Positions 9,551-22,593 are shown, numbered from the stretch's first letter. The stretch: DNA of 64,000 nt from Pseudomonas sp. GCEP-101 (GCF_025133575.1 NZ_CP104011.1:2170001-2234000); one strand, 5' to 3'. Numbers and translations: made by a program. Notes: generated by a model not told the origin, from the letters alone.

Positions 9551-10789
9551 ATGAACTACATCCTCTTCGCCGTACCCTTCTTTTTCCTGCTGATCGCGAT
9601 CGAACTGCTCGCCGACCGCTGGCGTGGCCTGTCCACCTATCGCCTGAGCGATGCGCTGAACAGTCTCAGCGCGGGCGTGCTCTCCACGACCAGTGGCCTG
9701 CTGACCAAGGGCCTGGCAGTCGTGACCTACACCCTCGCCTGGCAGCACCTGGCGCTCTGCGAGCTCTCCGCGCAGAGCCTGTGGGTCTGGGTGTTCGCCT
9801 TCGTCTTCTACGACTTCTGCTACTACTGGAATCACCGCCTGGGCCATGAGCGCAACGTGCTCTGGGCCGCGCATTCGGTGCACCACCAGAGCGAGGACTA
9901 CAACCTTTCCACCGCACTGCGGCAGACCAGCACCGGCTTCCTCTTCGGCTGGGTCTTCTACCTGCCCATGGCCATCACCGGCGTGCCCCCGCTGGTGTTC
10001 CTCACGGTCGGCGCGCTGAACCTGCTCTACCAGTTCTGGGTACACACCCGGCACATCCCCAAGCTGAGCTGGTTCGAGTGGATCTTCATCACCCCGTCCA
10101 ACCACCGTGTGCACCACGCACAGAACGCGGTCTACATGGACCGCAACTACGGCGGCGTGTTCATCCTCTGGGACCGCCTGTTCGGCACCTTCCAGGAGGA
10201 GTTGGACGCGGAGCCGGTGGTCTTCGGCGTCACCGTGCCGCTGGCCAGCTGGAACCCGCTGTGGGCCAACCTGCAGGTCTACGCGCACCTGTGGAGCGAT
10301 GCGCGCCGCGCCAGCAGCCTGTGGGACAAGGTGCGCATCTGGTTCATGCGTACCGGCTGGCGCCCGGCGGATGTCGCCCAGCGCTACCCCATGGCCAAGC
10401 CGGACCTGGCGGCCTTCCGCAAGTTCGACGTACCGCTGAGCCGTGGCCGACAGGTGTATGCCGGCGTACAGTTCGCCACCTACGTGGTGGTGGGTACCTG
10501 GCTGCTGGGCGTGGGCGAGCACTGGCAGGTGCTGCCGCTGCTGGTCGGCTGGAGCTGGATGGCCTTCGGGCTCTACGCCATCGGTTGCTGGCTGGAGAAC
10601 CGCACCTGGGCGCCACGCCTTGAATGGCTGCGATTGGCGCTGAACGTGCCGGCAATGGCGGCGCTCACGCTGGTGGGAGGGATTGAGCTGCCGCAGTGGG
10701 CGCCCTGGGCGCTGGCGGTGTACTCGCTGCTCAGCCTGATCGGTCTGCTGGGCCTGCGTCGCGCCGAGCGCCTGCCGCAGGCGGCCTGA
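9551..10789 (+). CDS. Sterol desaturase / fatty acid hydroxylase superfamily membrane enzyme
   Basis: A 412-residue integral membrane protein. It has the histidine boxes of the di-iron hydroxylase family: WNHRLGHE (about 92-99), SVHHQSED (about 106-113) and NHRVHH (about 183-188), with helices before and between them and a more divergent C-terminal membrane region (about 300-405). The superfamily hydroxylates or desaturates sterols, carotenoids or fatty acyl chains; the substrate is not evident. It converges on the DedA gene so tightly that the two stop codons abut at 10789/10790. Confidence 0.85.
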   Translation: MNYILFAVPFFFLLIAIELLADRWRGLSTYRLSDALNSLSAGVLSTTSGLLTKGLAVVTYTLAWQHLALCELSAQSLWVWVFAFVFYDFCYYWNHRLGHERNVLWAAHSVHHQSEDYNLSTALRQTSTGFLFGWVFYLPMAITGVPPLVFLTVGALNLLYQFWVHTRHIPKLSWFEWIFITPSNHRVHHAQNAVYMDRNYGGVFILWDRLFGTFQEELDAEPVVFGVTVPLASWNPLWANLQVYAHLWSDARRASSLWDKVRIWFMRTGWRPADVAQRYPMAKPDLAAFRKFDVPLSRGRQVYAGVQFATYVVVGTWLLGVGEHWQVLPLLVGWSWMAFGLYAIGCWLENRTWAPRLEWLRLALNVPAMAALTLVGGIELPQWAPWALAVYSLLSLIGLLGLRRAERLPQAA

Positions 10790-11347
10790 TCAGTCGGCCT
10801 TGGCGGCCTTGAAGCGACGGCGCAGCCAGAACAGCAGGCCGATCACCACCAGGCCGCCGAGGACCATGAGTTCGTACTTCTTGATGTTGCCCAGCACGCC
10901 TTCGAGCACGCTGCCGAAGTAGAACGCCGCACCGCCCAGCACGGCGGCCCAGACGATGGCGCCGATGCCATTGAGCAGCAGGTAGCGCGCCGGCGGGTAG
11001 CCGGACAGGCCGATGGCCACCGGCATCACGGTGCGCAGGCCGTAGACGAAGCGGAAGCTCAGCACCCACAGGTCGGGGTGCTTGCGCACGTGCTCCAGCG
11101 CCTTGTCGCCCATCTTCTGCCAGCGCGGTTTGCGCGCGAGCAGCTTGCGGCCGTGGCGACGGCCGAGGAAATACCAGAGCTGGTCGCCGGCGTAGCTGCC
11201 GAAGAAGGCCACCGCGATGACGTACTCCAGCTGCATGTAGCCGCGGAAAGCCAGGAAGCCGGCCAGTACCAGAATGGTCTCACCCTCGAAGAACGTGCCG
11301 AGAAACAGCGCGAGGTAGCCGAAATCCTGCAGGAATTGTTGGAGCAT
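10790..11347 (-). CDS. DedA family membrane protein
   Basis: A 185-residue protein with four or five helices. It has the DedA/SNARE-associated signature: FFEGETILVLAGFLA near residue 20, FFGSYAGDQLWYFLGRRHG near 55, and FRFVYGLRTVMPVAIGLSG near 100. DedA proteins are linked to lipid scrambling, proton-motive-force maintenance and envelope stress resistance. No operon partner is seen, and the start is isolated from hemB by about 236 bp of divergent intergenic DNA. Confidence 0.88.
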   Translation of the reverse strand: MLQQFLQDFGYLALFLGTFFEGETILVLAGFLAFRGYMQLEYVIAVAFFGSYAGDQLWYFLGRRHGRKLLARKPRWQKMGDKALEHVRKHPDLWVLSFRFVYGLRTVMPVAIGLSGYPPARYLLLNGIGAIVWAAVLGGAAFYFGSVLEGVLGNIKKYELMVLGGLVVIGLLFWLRRRFKAAKAD

Positions 11348-11529
11348 TATCGAGGCAACGCAGCGAAATGAACGCGAAGCCTAACCCGGTTGCGGCCCGC
11401 AGGGAAGGCACCCCAGTCAGCACAACTGACCTGGAACAAGTCCGTGCCGGCCCAGAGCGGCGGCGTGACGCTGCGGCAGGATGCCGCGACCAAGGGTCAC
11501 TGTTACCGGTTGTTACCAATCGGTCATAA

Positions 11530-12597
<1,068 letters not shown>

Positions 12598-12617
12598 CCC
12601 CCACTGATGAGACCGCG

Positions 12618-14822
12618 ATGAATACCGAAGGCATTAGCGAAAACGAAGTTATCGAAGCTGACACCACCGCTGAAATCTCCGACGTCGTCGTGACGGAGGT
12701 CGCCGAGGCGACGCCGCCGCCCGCCGAGCCGGCGGTTCCGGCGATCAACGTGGATGACAGTGCCCTCTACATTCATCGCGAGCTCTCGCAGCTGCAGTTC
12801 AACATCCGCGTGCTGGAGCAGGCGCTGGATGAGTCCTACCCGCTGCTGGAACGCCTGAAGTTCCTGCTGATCTTCTCCAGCAACCTCGACGAGTTCTTCG
12901 AGATCCGCGTCGCCGGCCTGAAGAAGCAGATCACCTTCGCCCGCGAACAGGCCGGCGCCGACGGCCTGCTGCCGCACCAGGCGCTGGCGCGCATCAGCGA
13001 GCAGGTGCACGAGCAGGTCGCGCGCCAGTACAGCATCCTCAACGACATCCTGTTGCCGGAGCTGGCCAAGCACGACATCCGCTTCATCCGTCGCCGCTAC
13101 TGGACGCCGAAGATCAAGGCCTGGGTCCGTCGCTTCTTCCGCGACGAGATTGCGCCCATCGTCACCCCCATCGGCCTCGACCCGACCCACCCGTTCCCGC
13201 TGCTGGTGAACAAGAGCCTGAACTTCATGGTCGAGCTCGAAGGCCTGGACGCCTTCGGCCGCGATTCCGGCCTTGCGATCATCCCGGCGCCGCGTTCGCT
13301 GCCGCGGATCATCCGCCTGCCGGAAGACGTCGCCGGCCCCGGCGACAACTACGTCTTCCTCTCGTCGATGATCCACGCCCACGCCGACGACCTGTTCCAC
13401 GGCATGAAGGTGAAGGGTTGCTACCAGTTCCGCCTGACCCGTAACGCCGACCTCTCGGTGGACGCCGAGGACGTCGAAGACCTGGCCCGCGCGCTGCGTG
13501 GCGAGCTGTTCTCGCGCCGTTACGGCGATGCGGTGCGCCTGGAAGTGGTGGACACCTGCCCGACGCACCTGTCCAACTACCTGCTCAAGCAGTTCGGCCT
13601 GTCCGAGAGCGAGCTGTACAAGGTCAGCGGCCCGGTCAACCTGACCCGTCTGTTCAGCGTCACCGGCCTGGCCAGCCATCCGGAGCTGCAGTCGCCGCCG
13701 TTCACCCCGACGATTCCCAAGCTGCTGCAGAAGAAGGAAAACCTGTTCAACGTCCTGGGCAAGCTCGACGTGCTGCTGATGCACCCGTTCGAGTCCTTCA
13801 CCCCGGTAATCGACCTGCTGCGCCAGGCCGCCAAGGACCCCAGCGTGCTGGCGATCAAGCAGACGCTGTACCGCTCCGGCGCCAACTCGGAGATCGTCGA
13901 CGCGCTGGTGGAAGCCGCGCGCAACGGCAAGGAAGTCACCGTGGTGATCGAATTGCGGGCGCGCTTCGACGAGGAATCCAACCTGCAGCTGGCCAGCCGC
14001 CTGCAGCAGGCCGGCGCGGTGGTGATCTACGGCGTGGTCGGCTTCAAGACCCACGCCAAGATGATGCTGATCCTGCGGCGCGAGGACGGCGAGCTGCGCC
14101 GCTACGCGCACCTGGGCACCGGCAACTACCACGCCGGCAACGCCCGCCTGTACACCGACTACAGCCTGCTGACCGCCGACGTGGCCCTCTGCGAGGACCT
14201 GCACAAGCTGTTCAACCAGCTGATCGGCATGGGCAAGACCCTTCGCATGAAGAAGCTCCTGCACGCGCCCTTCACCCTGAAGAAGAACCTGCTGGAGATG
14301 ATCAACCGCGAGGCCGCCCAGGCAGCGGAGGGCAAGCCGGCGCACATCATGGCCAAGGTCAACTCGCTGACTGACGCCAAGGTCATCCGCGCGCTGTACA
14401 AGGCCAGCCAGGCCGGCGTGAAGATCGACCTGGTGGTGCGCGGCATGTGCTGCCTGCGTCCGGGCGTGCCGGGCGTGTCGCACAACATTCAGGTGCGCTC
14501 GATCATCGGCCGCTTCCTGGAGCACAGCCGGATCTACTACTTCCTCAATGGCGGCGAGGAGAAGCTCTATCTCTCCAGCGCCGACTGGATGGAGCGCAAC
14601 CTCGACATGCGCGTGGAGACCTGCTTCCCGGTGGAAGGCAAGAAGCTCGTGCTGCGGGTGAAGAAAGAGCTGGAGTCCTACCTGACCGACAACACCCAGG
14701 CCTGGGTGCTGCAGTCCGACGGCAGTTATGTGCGCCAGAGCCCCAGCGGCAACCAGAACGCCCGCAACGCGCAGGCGACGCTGCTGGAGCGCCTGTGCAC
14801 ACCGGTGATCAGCGTGCGCTGA
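12618..14822 (+). CDS. ppk: Polyphosphate kinase 1
   Basis: A 734-residue enzyme that reversibly makes polyphosphate from ATP. After a variable acidic N-terminal extension (1-45) come the PPK N domain ([17 protein letters not shown]), the middle domain and the phospholipase-D-like C-terminal halves. Catalytic-histidine contexts are [16 protein letters not shown] and [21 protein letters not shown], the latter holding the autophosphorylated histidine in E. coli PPK. It converges with ppx; a terminator ends it. The pairing of synthesis and degradation genes is as in P. aeruginosa, where they are also not one operon. Confidence 0.96.
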   Translation: MNTEGISENEVIEADTTAEISDVVVTEVAEATPPPAEPAVPAINVDDSALYIHRELSQLQFNIRVLEQALDESYPLLERLKFLLIFSSNLDEFFEIRVAGLKKQITFAREQAGADGLLPHQALARISEQVHEQVARQYSILNDILLPELAKHDIRFIRRRYWTPKIKAWVRRFFRDEIAPIVTPIGLDPTHPFPLLVNKSLNFMVELEGLDAFGRDSGLAIIPAPRSLPRIIRLPEDVAGPGDNYVFLSSMIHAHADDLFHGMKVKGCYQFRLTRNADLSVDAEDVEDLARALRGELFSRRYGDAVRLEVVDTCPTHLSNYLLKQFGLSESELYKVSGPVNLTRLFSVTGLASHPELQSPPFTPTIPKLLQKKENLFNVLGKLDVLLMHPFESFTPVIDLLRQAAKDPSVLAIKQTLYRSGANSEIVDALVEAARNGKEVTVVIELRARFDEESNLQLASRLQQAGAVVIYGVVGFKTHAKMMLILRREDGELRRYAHLGTGNYHAGNARLYTDYSLLTADVALCEDLHKLFNQLIGMGKTLRMKKLLHAPFTLKKNLLEMINREAAQAAEGKPAHIMAKVNSLTDAKVIRALYKASQAGVKIDLVVRGMCCLRPGVPGVSHNIQVRSIIGRFLEHSRIYYFLNGGEEKLYLSSADWMERNLDMRVETCFPVEGKKLVLRVKKELESYLTDNTQAWVLQSDGSYVRQSPSGNQNARNAQATLLERLCTPVISVR

Positions 14823-14840
14823 TCCGTCTGCGCTGCGTGG

Positions 14841-14866
14841 AAGCCCTGCCTCGGCAGGGCTTTTTC
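14841..14866 (+). terminator. Terminator after ppk
   Basis: Stem AGCCCTGCC / GGCAGGGCT with a short TC loop followed by TTTTT, 18 bp past the stop. Confidence 0.9.
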
Positions 14867-14879
14867 ATGGCCGCCACTT

Positions 14880-15105
14880 GTGTAGGAGCGGGCCATGCCC
14901 GCGATAGCGCCGCACCGAGCCGGATACCATCGCGGACCAAGTCCGCTCCTACGCCGATCCTCATCCGCGCATCACCCATTCCGGGGTATGCGTCTCATGC
15001 CTGCCAGAATGCTCTTCGTAGGACCGAGGGGGACGCCCAGTCCTTGCTCGCGAACATTCCCCAGCAGCGAGGCAGGGTTCGCGAGCAAGCTCGCTCCTAC
15101 AGGTC
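14880..15105. repeat. Two REP doublets between ppk and ppx
   Basis: The 358-bp gap between ppk and ppx holds no gene. One doublet of the CGGGCCATGCCCGCGAT / ATCGCGGACCAAGTCCGC type spans about 14881-14955. A second, with a degenerate left arm (from about 15015) and an intact right arm CGAGCAAGCTCGCTCCTACA, ends near 15103. Confidence 0.8.
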
Positions 15106-15129
15106 AGGCCAGGGCTGGTGCGCGAAATG

Positions 15130-15163
15130 AAAAAGCCCCGGCGCTTGCGTGCCGGGGCTTTTG
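15130..15163 (-). terminator. Terminator after ppx
   Basis: Stem AAAAGCCCCGGC / GCCGGGGCTTTT around a CGCTTGCGT loop that can pair further, just beyond the ppx stop. The flanking A and T runs allow function in either direction. Confidence 0.9.
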
Positions 15164-15180
15164 TCGTTCGTGCGGGCCGA

Positions 15181-16683
15181 TCAGCTCACGCTGAGCGAAT
15201 AGCCCACGCGCTTGAGCCATTCGGCTTCCTGCTCGAAGTCCGCCTGGGTCAGCGGGTTGGCGGCCAGCCAGCCGTCGGGGAAGCGCACGTCCAGCGACTT
15301 GCCGGAGGCCTTGAGGGTCACGGCCGGCATTTCCTGGGTGCCACGGATGTGGTGGAAGAGGATGGCGAAGCGCAGCACGATGCACAGGCGGATCAGCTTG
15401 TCGCCTTCGTCGCCCAGCTCGTTGAACTTGTCCACCGGGATGTTGCGGCGGTGGCCGCGCACCAGCAGCGCCAGGGTCAGCTGGTCCAGCCGCGAGAAGC
15501 CGGCCAGGTCCGAGTGCTCCAGCAGGTAGGCGCCGTGCTTGTGGTAGTGGTAGTGGGCGATGTCCAGGCCCAGCTCGTGGACGCGGGCGGCCCACATCAG
15601 CAGCTCGCGGTGGCCCTCGTCGTTCAGGTCCCAGGCCTTGGCGACCTGGTCCAGGGATTCCAGCGCCTTGGCCTCGACGCGCGCGGCCTGCTCCGGATCG
15701 ACGTGGTAGCGCTCCATGAGGGCGCTGATGGTGCGTTCGCGCACGTCCTCGTGGTGGTGGCGGCCCAGCAGGTCGTAGAGCACGCCCTCGCGCAGGGCGC
15801 CCTCGGAGTGGGTCATGCGGGTCAGTTCGAGGGCGTCGAACAGCGCCTCGAGGATCGCCATGCCGGCCGGGAAGATCGGCCGGCGGTCAGGCTTGATGCC
15901 GTCGATGTCGAGCTTTTCGACCTCGCCCAGCTTGAACATCTTGCGCTTGAGCCAGGCCAGGCCCTCGGGGTTGATCTCGCCGTTGCCGTGGCCGCCGGCC
16001 TGGATCGCCAGGCAGATCGCACGGATGGTGCCCGAGGCGCCGACGGCCTCGTCCCAGCCCAGGCGGCGCAGGCTGTTCTCGATGCTCATCAGCTCCAGGC
16101 GGGCCGAGGTGTAGGCCTGGGCATAGCGCGCCGGGGTGATCTTGCCGTCCTTGAAGTAGCGCTGGGTGAAGCTCACGCAGCCCATCTGCAGGCTTTCGCG
16201 CAGCTGCGATTCGAACTGCTGGCCGATGATGAACTCCGTGCTGCCGCCGCCGATATCCACCACCAGGCGCTTGCCGGGGTTGTCCTGCAGGGTGTGGGAG
16301 ACGCCCAGGTAGATCAGGCGCGCTTCTTCACGGCCGGAAATGACTTCCACCGGATGGCCGAGGATCTGGTCGGCGACGCGGATGAATTCGGCGCGGTTGC
16401 GCGCTTCGCGCAGGGCGTTGGTGCCCACCACGCGGACCGAACCCGGCGGCATGCCGTTGATGAACTGGGCGAACTGCTTCAGGCAGTCGTAGCCGCGCTG
16501 CATGGCTTCTTCGGTGAGCAGGCGGTCCTCGCCGATACCCGCCGCCAGCTGGACCTTCTCGCCCAGCCGCTCAAGAATGCGGATTTCGCCGTGATCGGCC
16601 TTCGCCAAAACCATGTGGAAACTGTTCGAGCCAAGGTCGATGGCCGCGATCATGGGGAAGGTCTTGGCTGGGGTATGGGGCAT
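15181..16683 (-). CDS. ppx: Exopolyphosphatase
   Basis: A 500-residue protein of the Ppx/GppA family, releasing orthophosphate from polyphosphate ends. The phosphate-binding motif [14 protein letters not shown] is near the N-terminus. [15 protein letters not shown] lies near residue 150, and an HD-like C-terminal helical domain ([23 protein letters not shown]) follows. The start giving [18 protein letters not shown] was preferred over a start 13 codons upstream, because P. aeruginosa Ppx begins in this way; the ribosome-binding site is weak in either case. Confidence 0.94.
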   Translation of the reverse strand: MPHTPAKTFPMIAAIDLGSNSFHMVLAKADHGEIRILERLGEKVQLAAGIGEDRLLTEEAMQRGYDCLKQFAQFINGMPPGSVRVVGTNALREARNRAEFIRVADQILGHPVEVISGREEARLIYLGVSHTLQDNPGKRLVVDIGGGSTEFIIGQQFESQLRESLQMGCVSFTQRYFKDGKITPARYAQAYTSARLELMSIENSLRRLGWDEAVGASGTIRAICLAIQAGGHGNGEINPEGLAWLKRKMFKLGEVEKLDIDGIKPDRRPIFPAGMAILEALFDALELTRMTHSEGALREGVLYDLLGRHHHEDVRERTISALMERYHVDPEQAARVEAKALESLDQVAKAWDLNDEGHRELLMWAARVHELGLDIAHYHYHKHGAYLLEHSDLAGFSRLDQLTLALLVRGHRRNIPVDKFNELGDEGDKLIRLCIVLRFAILFHHIRGTQEMPAVTLKASGKSLDVRFPDGWLAANPLTQADFEQEAEWLKRVGYSLSVS

Positions 16684-16873
16684 AGGGGCAGGTCCGGACA
16701 AATACGGGAGACATCCTGCCATTTTAGGCGGGGAGTGCCAATGAAGGGGTTGTCACCGATCAGAAGTCACCGCGGCAGCGATAGATACACTCAATCAGCT
16801 GCGCCTTTCGGTGTGGGCCGAGGCGGGATATGATGGCGGACACTTTTTCGCATCCGATTGACGGAGAGAATAC

Positions 16874-17200
16874 ATGAGCGAACATATCGTCAATGTTACC
16901 GATGCCAGCTTCGAGCAGGACGTCCTGAAGTCCGACGGTCCCGTGCTGGTCGACTACTGGGCCGAATGGTGTGGCCCGTGCAAGATGATCGCCCCGGTAC
17001 TGGACGAGATCGCCAAGGACTATCAGGGCAAGCTGAAAGTCTGCAAGCTGAACATCGACGAGAACCAGGGCACCCCGCCCAAGTACGGCGTGCGTGGCAT
17101 TCCGACCCTGATGCTGTTCAAGGGCGGCAACGTCGAAGCGACCAAGGTCGGCGCGCTGTCCAAGTCGCAGCTGGCTGCCTTCCTCGACAGCAATATCTAA
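16874..17200 (+). CDS. trxA: Thioredoxin 1
   Basis: A 108-residue thioredoxin with the redox-active W32-C33-G-P-C36 motif in the sequence [16 protein letters not shown] and the cis-proline loop [10 protein letters not shown]. Its length is that of E. coli TrxA. It is the cytosolic general disulfide reductant, reduced by thioredoxin reductase. GGAGAG at 16862-16867 supports the start. It is monocistronic with a strong terminator before rho, the same trxA-rho order as in E. coli and P. aeruginosa. Confidence 0.97.
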   Translation: MSEHIVNVTDASFEQDVLKSDGPVLVDYWAEWCGPCKMIAPVLDEIAKDYQGKLKVCKLNIDENQGTPPKYGVRGIPTLMLFKGGNVEATKVGALSKSQLAAFLDSNI

Positions 17201-17214
17201 GTCGAGAAGCCCCG

Positions 17215-17243
17215 AAAAACCCCGCCAATATGCGGGGTTTTTT
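17215..17243 (+). terminator. Terminator after trxA
   Basis: Stem AAAAACCCCGC / GCGGGGTTTTTT around a CAATAT loop, 15 bp past the trxA stop; a textbook intrinsic terminator. Confidence 0.95.
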
Positions 17244-17291
17244 CGTTATTGCCCCTAGACGCTCCGAAACTCGGGTGTTAAATTCGGGCGC

Positions 17292-17310
17292 ACAACGATT
17301 ATTTCGTTGT
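17292..17310 (+). promoter_or_regulatory. Hairpin in rho leader
   Basis: A perfect 7-bp stem ACAACGA / TCGTTGT with a TTATT loop lies in the 238-bp trxA-rho gap, about 130 bp before the rho start. rho mRNA is autoregulated by attenuation in E. coli; whether this hairpin takes part is unknown. Confidence 0.4.
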
Positions 17311-17438
17311 CCCCTGCAAGCCGTCGCCGACGCACTTCCCATTCGAATTCCAAGCGATCCTGTCCGTCATCTACGGCGCGGCTCTTCAAGCATCACGCTT
17401 GTTCCCTTTTCCCCTTTCAGCGTATTTACGTCCCTTCT

Positions 17439-18701
<1,263 letters not shown>

Positions 18702-18794
18702 GAGTCGCCGGCACATCCGTTCTGGCGCTGTTGCCTGGTCAGAACCGCTTCGCTCGGATTTGCCAGCGCCTCTGCGCGCTTGAGTGATGCCACA

Positions 18795-18822
18795 AGGCCG
18801 GGGAAACCCGGCCTTCGTGTTT
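18795..18822 (+). terminator. Terminator after rho
   Basis: Stem AAGGCCGGG / CCCGGCCTT with an AAA loop, followed by a short T-rich stretch, about 95 bp past the rho stop. Confidence 0.75.
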
Positions 18823-18880
18823 CTGCATGGCGCTGATAGGCGGTAGACTGTCGCATCATCCTGCCGCCATCGAGACCCTC

Positions 18881-20347
18881 ATGCAGTATCGCGACCTGCG
18901 CGAGTTCATCGCTGCCCTGGAGCAGCGCGGACAGCTCAAGCGCATCCAGGCGCCGGTATCCCCGGTGCTGGAAATGACCGAGGTGTGCGACCGCACCCTG
19001 CGCGCCAAGGGCCCAGCCCTGCTGTTCGAAAAGCCCACCGGCTACGACATCCCCGTGCTCGGCAACCTGTTCGGCACGCCCGAGCGTGTCGCCCTGGGGA
19101 TGGGCGCCGAGGACGTCTCCGAACTGCGCGAGATCGGGAAGCTGCTGGCCTTCCTCAAGGAGCCCGAGCCGCCCAAGGGGCTGAAGGACGCCTGGTCGAA
19201 GCTGCCGATCTTCAAGAAGGTCATCAACATGGCGCCCAAGGTCCTCAAGGACGCGCCGTGCCAGGAAGTGATCGAGGAGGGCGATGACGTCGACCTGTCC
19301 AGGCTGCCGGTGCAGACCTGCTGGCCCGGCGACGTCGCGCCGCTGATCACCTGGGGCCTGACCGTCACCCGCGGTCCGAACAAGGAACGGCAGAATCTGG
19401 GCATCTACCGCCAGCAGGTGATCGGCCGCAACAAGGTCATCATGCGCTGGCTCAGCCACCGCGGCGGCGCGCTGGACTTCCGCGAGTGGTGCCAGAAGCA
19501 CCCCGGCCAGCCCTACCCGGTGGCCGTGGCCCTCGGCGCGGACCCGGCGACCATCCTCGGCGCCGTGACGCCGGTGCCGGACAACCTCTCCGAATACGCC
19601 TTCGCCGGCCTGCTGCGCGGGCACAAGACCGAGCTGGTCAAGTGCATCGGCAACGACCTGCAGGTACCGGCCAGCGCCGAGATCGTCCTCGAAGGGGTGA
19701 TCCACCCCGGCGAGATGGCCGATGAAGGCCCCTACGGCGACCACACCGGCTACTACAACGAAGTGGACCGCTTCCCGGTGTTCACCGTCGAGCGCATCAC
19801 CCGCCGGCAGAAACCCATCTACCACAGCACCTACACCGGCCGCCCGCCGGACGAGCCGGCGATTCTCGGCGTGGCGCTGAACGAAGTCTTCGTGCCGATC
19901 CTCCAGAAGCAGTTCCCCGAGATCACCGACTTCTACCTGCCGCCCGAAGGCTGCTCGTACCGCATGGCGGTGGTGACCATGAAGAAGCAGTATCCCGGCC
20001 ACGCCAAGCGCGTGATGCTGGGTGTGTGGTCGTTCCTGCGACAGTTCATGTACACCAAGTTCGTTATCGTCACCGACGACGACATCAACGCCCGCGACTG
20101 GAACGACGTGATCTGGGCCATCACCACGCGCATGGACCCCAAGCGCGACACGGTGATGATCGACAACACCCCGATCGACTACCTGGACTTCGCCTCGCCG
20201 GTCTCGGGCCTGGGGTCGAAGATGGGCCTGGACGCCACCCACAAGTGGCCGGGCGAGACCAGTCGCGAATGGGGCCGGGTGATCGAGAAGGACCCGGCGG
20301 TGACCCGCCGCGTCGACGAGATCTGGGCGAGCCTGGGCATCGATTGA
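18881..20347 (+). CDS. ubiD: 3-octaprenyl-4-hydroxybenzoate decarboxylase UbiD
   Basis: A 488-residue prenylated-flavin-dependent decarboxylase of ubiquinone biosynthesis, removing the carboxyl group of the prenylated 4-hydroxybenzoate ring. It starts [19 protein letters not shown], the family N-terminus, so the longer upstream frame was rejected. Conserved segments include [52 protein letters not shown] and [12 protein letters not shown]. Length is near E. coli UbiD (497). The enzyme needs UbiX-made prenyl-FMN. A second ubiquinone cluster (ubiH, ubiI-like) lies 24 kb away. Confidence 0.95.
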   Translation: MQYRDLREFIAALEQRGQLKRIQAPVSPVLEMTEVCDRTLRAKGPALLFEKPTGYDIPVLGNLFGTPERVALGMGAEDVSELREIGKLLAFLKEPEPPKGLKDAWSKLPIFKKVINMAPKVLKDAPCQEVIEEGDDVDLSRLPVQTCWPGDVAPLITWGLTVTRGPNKERQNLGIYRQQVIGRNKVIMRWLSHRGGALDFREWCQKHPGQPYPVAVALGADPATILGAVTPVPDNLSEYAFAGLLRGHKTELVKCIGNDLQVPASAEIVLEGVIHPGEMADEGPYGDHTGYYNEVDRFPVFTVERITRRQKPIYHSTYTGRPPDEPAILGVALNEVFVPILQKQFPEITDFYLPPEGCSYRMAVVTMKKQYPGHAKRVMLGVWSFLRQFMYTKFVIVTDDDINARDWNDVIWAITTRMDPKRDTVMIDNTPIDYLDFASPVSGLGSKMGLDATHKWPGETSREWGRVIEKDPAVTRRVDEIWASLGID

Positions 20348-20361
20348 TGGCCGGGTAACCT

Positions 20362-20534
20362 TGTCGGAGCGAGCTTGCTCGCGAACATGCATGCTCCTGA
20401 CAGATCAAGAGGCCCTCACCCTAACCCTCTCCCGCAAGCGGGAGAGGGGACCGTTCGGTGCAGGATGAGGCCATGGTGTCAGCCGGCACGGACTGCCCCC
20501 TCTCCCGCTTGCGGGAGAGGGTTGGGGTGAGGGG
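20362..20534. repeat. REP copy plus dispersed inverted-end element (copy B)
   Basis: A single REP (GGAGCGAGCTTGCTCGCGAA) lies at about 20365-20386. The best-preserved copy of the dispersed element is at 20413-20534, with ends CCCTCACCCTAACCCTCTCC and GAGAGGGTTGGGGTGAGGGG and two inner hairpins based on CCCGCAAGCGGG and CCCGCTTGCGGG. It sits directly upstream of the ferredoxin-reductase gene and lies within a longer open frame, which argues against the upstream starts of that frame. Confidence 0.9.
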
Positions 20535-20604
20535 AAAGTGCCGGCACGGAGTATCCGCGAAGGCCAGTCGCTCCCACAGAAAATCAGAAGAACGAGAACA
20601 GCGC

Positions 20605-21573
20605 GTGAAAGTGACCTTGCAACCCTCCGGCGCCCAGCTCGAGCTGCAGCCCGGGGAACGTATCCTCGACGGTGCGCGGCGCCTGGGCTACGAGTGCCCG
20701 CAGAGCTGCCGCAACGGCAACTGCCACATCTGCGCGGCGCTGCTGGTGGAGGGCCGCGTGCGCCAGGACGGCGAGGTCCGCGACCACGGCGAACTCTTCA
20801 CCTGCCTGGCCGAGCCCCTGGAAGACTGCGTGCTGCACTGGGACGGCGTGCTGGCCCCCGGCGAGCTGCCGGTGCGCACGCTGTCCTGCCAACTGACCCT
20901 CTGCGAGGCGGTGGGCGGCGATGTCTGGCGCGTGCGCCTGCGCGCCCCGGCCGGCAAGCCGCCGCGCTACCACGCCGGCCAGTATGTGCTGATCGAGCGC
21001 GACGGCAGCGACCCGGCGGCCTTCTCCCTGGCCTCCGCGCCGCAGGAAGGGCGTGACCTGGAGCTGCATATCCTGGCCCGCGAGAACAGCGCCATCGAGT
21101 TGCTGGCGCAGCTGCAGCGCGACCGCTTCGCCCGTGTGCAGATGCCCTTCGGTGACGCGCACCTGGCCGACCTGCCGGACGGCCCGCTGGTGCTGATCGC
21201 CGCCGGCACCGGCATGGCGCAGATGCACAGCTTGATCGAATTCTGCCGCGCCGCCGGCTTCGCCCACCCGGTGCACCTGTACTGGGGCGTGCGCCGACCG
21301 GAAGATTTCTACGAGCTGCCGCACTGGCAGCAGTGGGAAAGCGTGCCCAACCTGCATCTGCACAGGATCGTCAGCGACCTGTGTGGCTGGCAGGGGCGCT
21401 GCGGCCTGCTGCACGAGGCGGTGTGCGAGGATTTCGCCGACCTCTCCGGCCTGCGTGTCTACGCCAGCGGCTCGCCGGCGATGGTCTACGGCACCCTCGA
21501 CGCGCTGGTGGCGGCGGGCATGGACGCGCATCAGATGCGCGCCGACGTGTTCGCCTACGCGCCGCGGGGCTGA
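20605..21573 (+). CDS. Ferredoxin-domain NAD(P)H oxidoreductase (CDP-6-deoxy-glucoseen-reductase-like)
   Basis: A 322-residue electron-transfer protein. The N-terminal plant-type [2Fe-2S] domain has cysteines 35, 40 and 43 in CPQSCRNGNCHIC plus a distal one in FTCLAEPL. A ferredoxin-NADP-reductase-type FAD domain (about 100-195; YHAGQYVLIE) and an NAD(P) domain (LVLIAAGTGMAQMHSLIEFCRA) follow. The proposed start is GTG at 20605, giving KVTLQPSGAQLELQPGERIL; upstream codons lie in repeat DNA. The physiological partner is unknown. Orthologues sit just after ubiD in pseudomonads, suggesting but not proving a role near ubiquinone or UbiD/UbiX chemistry. Confidence 0.88.
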   Translation: MKVTLQPSGAQLELQPGERILDGARRLGYECPQSCRNGNCHICAALLVEGRVRQDGEVRDHGELFTCLAEPLEDCVLHWDGVLAPGELPVRTLSCQLTLCEAVGGDVWRVRLRAPAGKPPRYHAGQYVLIERDGSDPAAFSLASAPQEGRDLELHILARENSAIELLAQLQRDRFARVQMPFGDAHLADLPDGPLVLIAAGTGMAQMHSLIEFCRAAGFAHPVHLYWGVRRPEDFYELPHWQQWESVPNLHLHRIVSDLCGWQGRCGLLHEAVCEDFADLSGLRVYASGSPAMVYGTLDALVAAGMDAHQMRADVFAYAPRG

Positions 21574-21588
21574 ACCTAAGGGGGCTGT

Positions 21589-21660
21589 TGTAGGAGCGAG
21601 CTTGCTCGCGAACAAACTCCGCAGCGGGGGCCGGGTTCGCGAGCAAGCTCGCTCCTACAG
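21589..21660. repeat. REP doublet at left edge of the malonate block
   Basis: Inverted arms TGTAGGAGCGAGCTTGCTCG (21589) and CGAGCAAGCTCGCTCCTACA (ending 21659), about 21 bp apart, overlapping nothing coding and ending three bases before the LysR-family stop. Confidence 0.92.
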
Positions 21661-21662
21661 GT

Positions 21663-22568
21663 TCAGTCGCGCGGTGATCCGGTGGCAAACTCCTCCTGCA
21701 ACGCCGCCCGGATCCATTCCTCGAACCAGGCCACGTCGGCGCTGACCGCGCCGGGCGGTAGCAGCAGCTGGTAGCTTTCCAGCGGTACTTCCTCCGGCAG
21801 CGGGCGCACCAGCGTGCCGGCGGCCAGCTGGTGCTTCACCAGCACCAGGTTGGCCAGCGCGATGCCGTGGCCGGCCTCGGCCATCGACAGTGCGTGGTCG
21901 TTGCTGACGTAGAGCACGTCGGAGTTCACCCGCAGGTCCAGCCCGATGGTGGACAGCCACAGGTTCCACCATTCGCCGTCGTCGACGTGGATCAGCTTGT
22001 GCTGCGCCAGCTCGTGCACGCTGGCCAACGGACCGTGCTCGTCGAGATAGGCGGGCGAGCACACCGGGAACACCGCCGGCCGCACCAGGGTGCTGTGGCA
22101 TTGCGGATAGACGCCGGGAAGCCCGTAGACAATCCCCAGATCGGCGCTTTTGCCGTCTACTTCGGTGAACGTGGGGTTGGGCTCCACCGCGACCTTCAAG
22201 CCGGGGCGCTGTTGGCGCAGGGACTCCAGGCGCGGCATCAGCCAGCGCTTGGCGAAGGCCGGCACCACCAGGATCTTCAGCCAGCGCGCGGTGCCGCCGG
22301 GGGCCAGCTCGAAGCCGGCGTCGGCGATCTGCTGCAGGGCTGTGGATATCTTTGCGTAGTAACGCTGCCCGGCCGGGGTCAGGCTGACCCCGCGCGGGGT
22401 GCGCTCGAACAGCTGCACGCCCAGCCAGTCTTCCAGCAGCTTGACGTGCCGGCCGATGGCCGGCTGTGTCACATGCAGGTCTTTCGAGGCGGCGACATAG
22501 CTGCCCAGCCGGGCGGCGGCCTCGAAGGCGCGCACGGCATTGAGCGGCGGAAGACGCTGGATGGACAT
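21663..22568 (-). CDS. LysR family transcriptional regulator (GcvA-like)
   Basis: A 301-residue LysR-type regulator. The winged helix-turn-helix at residues 5-65 includes [22 protein letters not shown] and [18 protein letters not shown]. The co-inducer domain follows, with ADLGIVYG and the [12 protein letters not shown] segment typical of the GcvA subgroup. It diverges from the importer-amidase-malonyl-CoA genes with 232 bp between starts, which holds two perfect inverted repeats. By LysR convention it is probably their activator, responding to the imported compound or malonate; that is inference. Confidence 0.92.
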   Translation of the reverse strand: MSIQRLPPLNAVRAFEAAARLGSYVAASKDLHVTQPAIGRHVKLLEDWLGVQLFERTPRGVSLTPAGQRYYAKISTALQQIADAGFELAPGGTARWLKILVVPAFAKRWLMPRLESLRQQRPGLKVAVEPNPTFTEVDGKSADLGIVYGLPGVYPQCHSTLVRPAVFPVCSPAYLDEHGPLASVHELAQHKLIHVDDGEWWNLWLSTIGLDLRVNSDVLYVSNDHALSMAEAGHGIALANLVLVKHQLAAGTLVRPLPEEVPLESYQLLLPPGAVSADVAWFEEWIRAALQEEFATGSPRD

Positions 22569-22593
22569 GGGCTCAGCCTCGGGATTTCAGCTG

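Noticed and set aside
20458..20604. 49-codon N-terminal extension of the ferredoxin reductase
   Set aside because: The extension encodes part of a dispersed repeat; the family N-terminus begins at the GTG at 20605.
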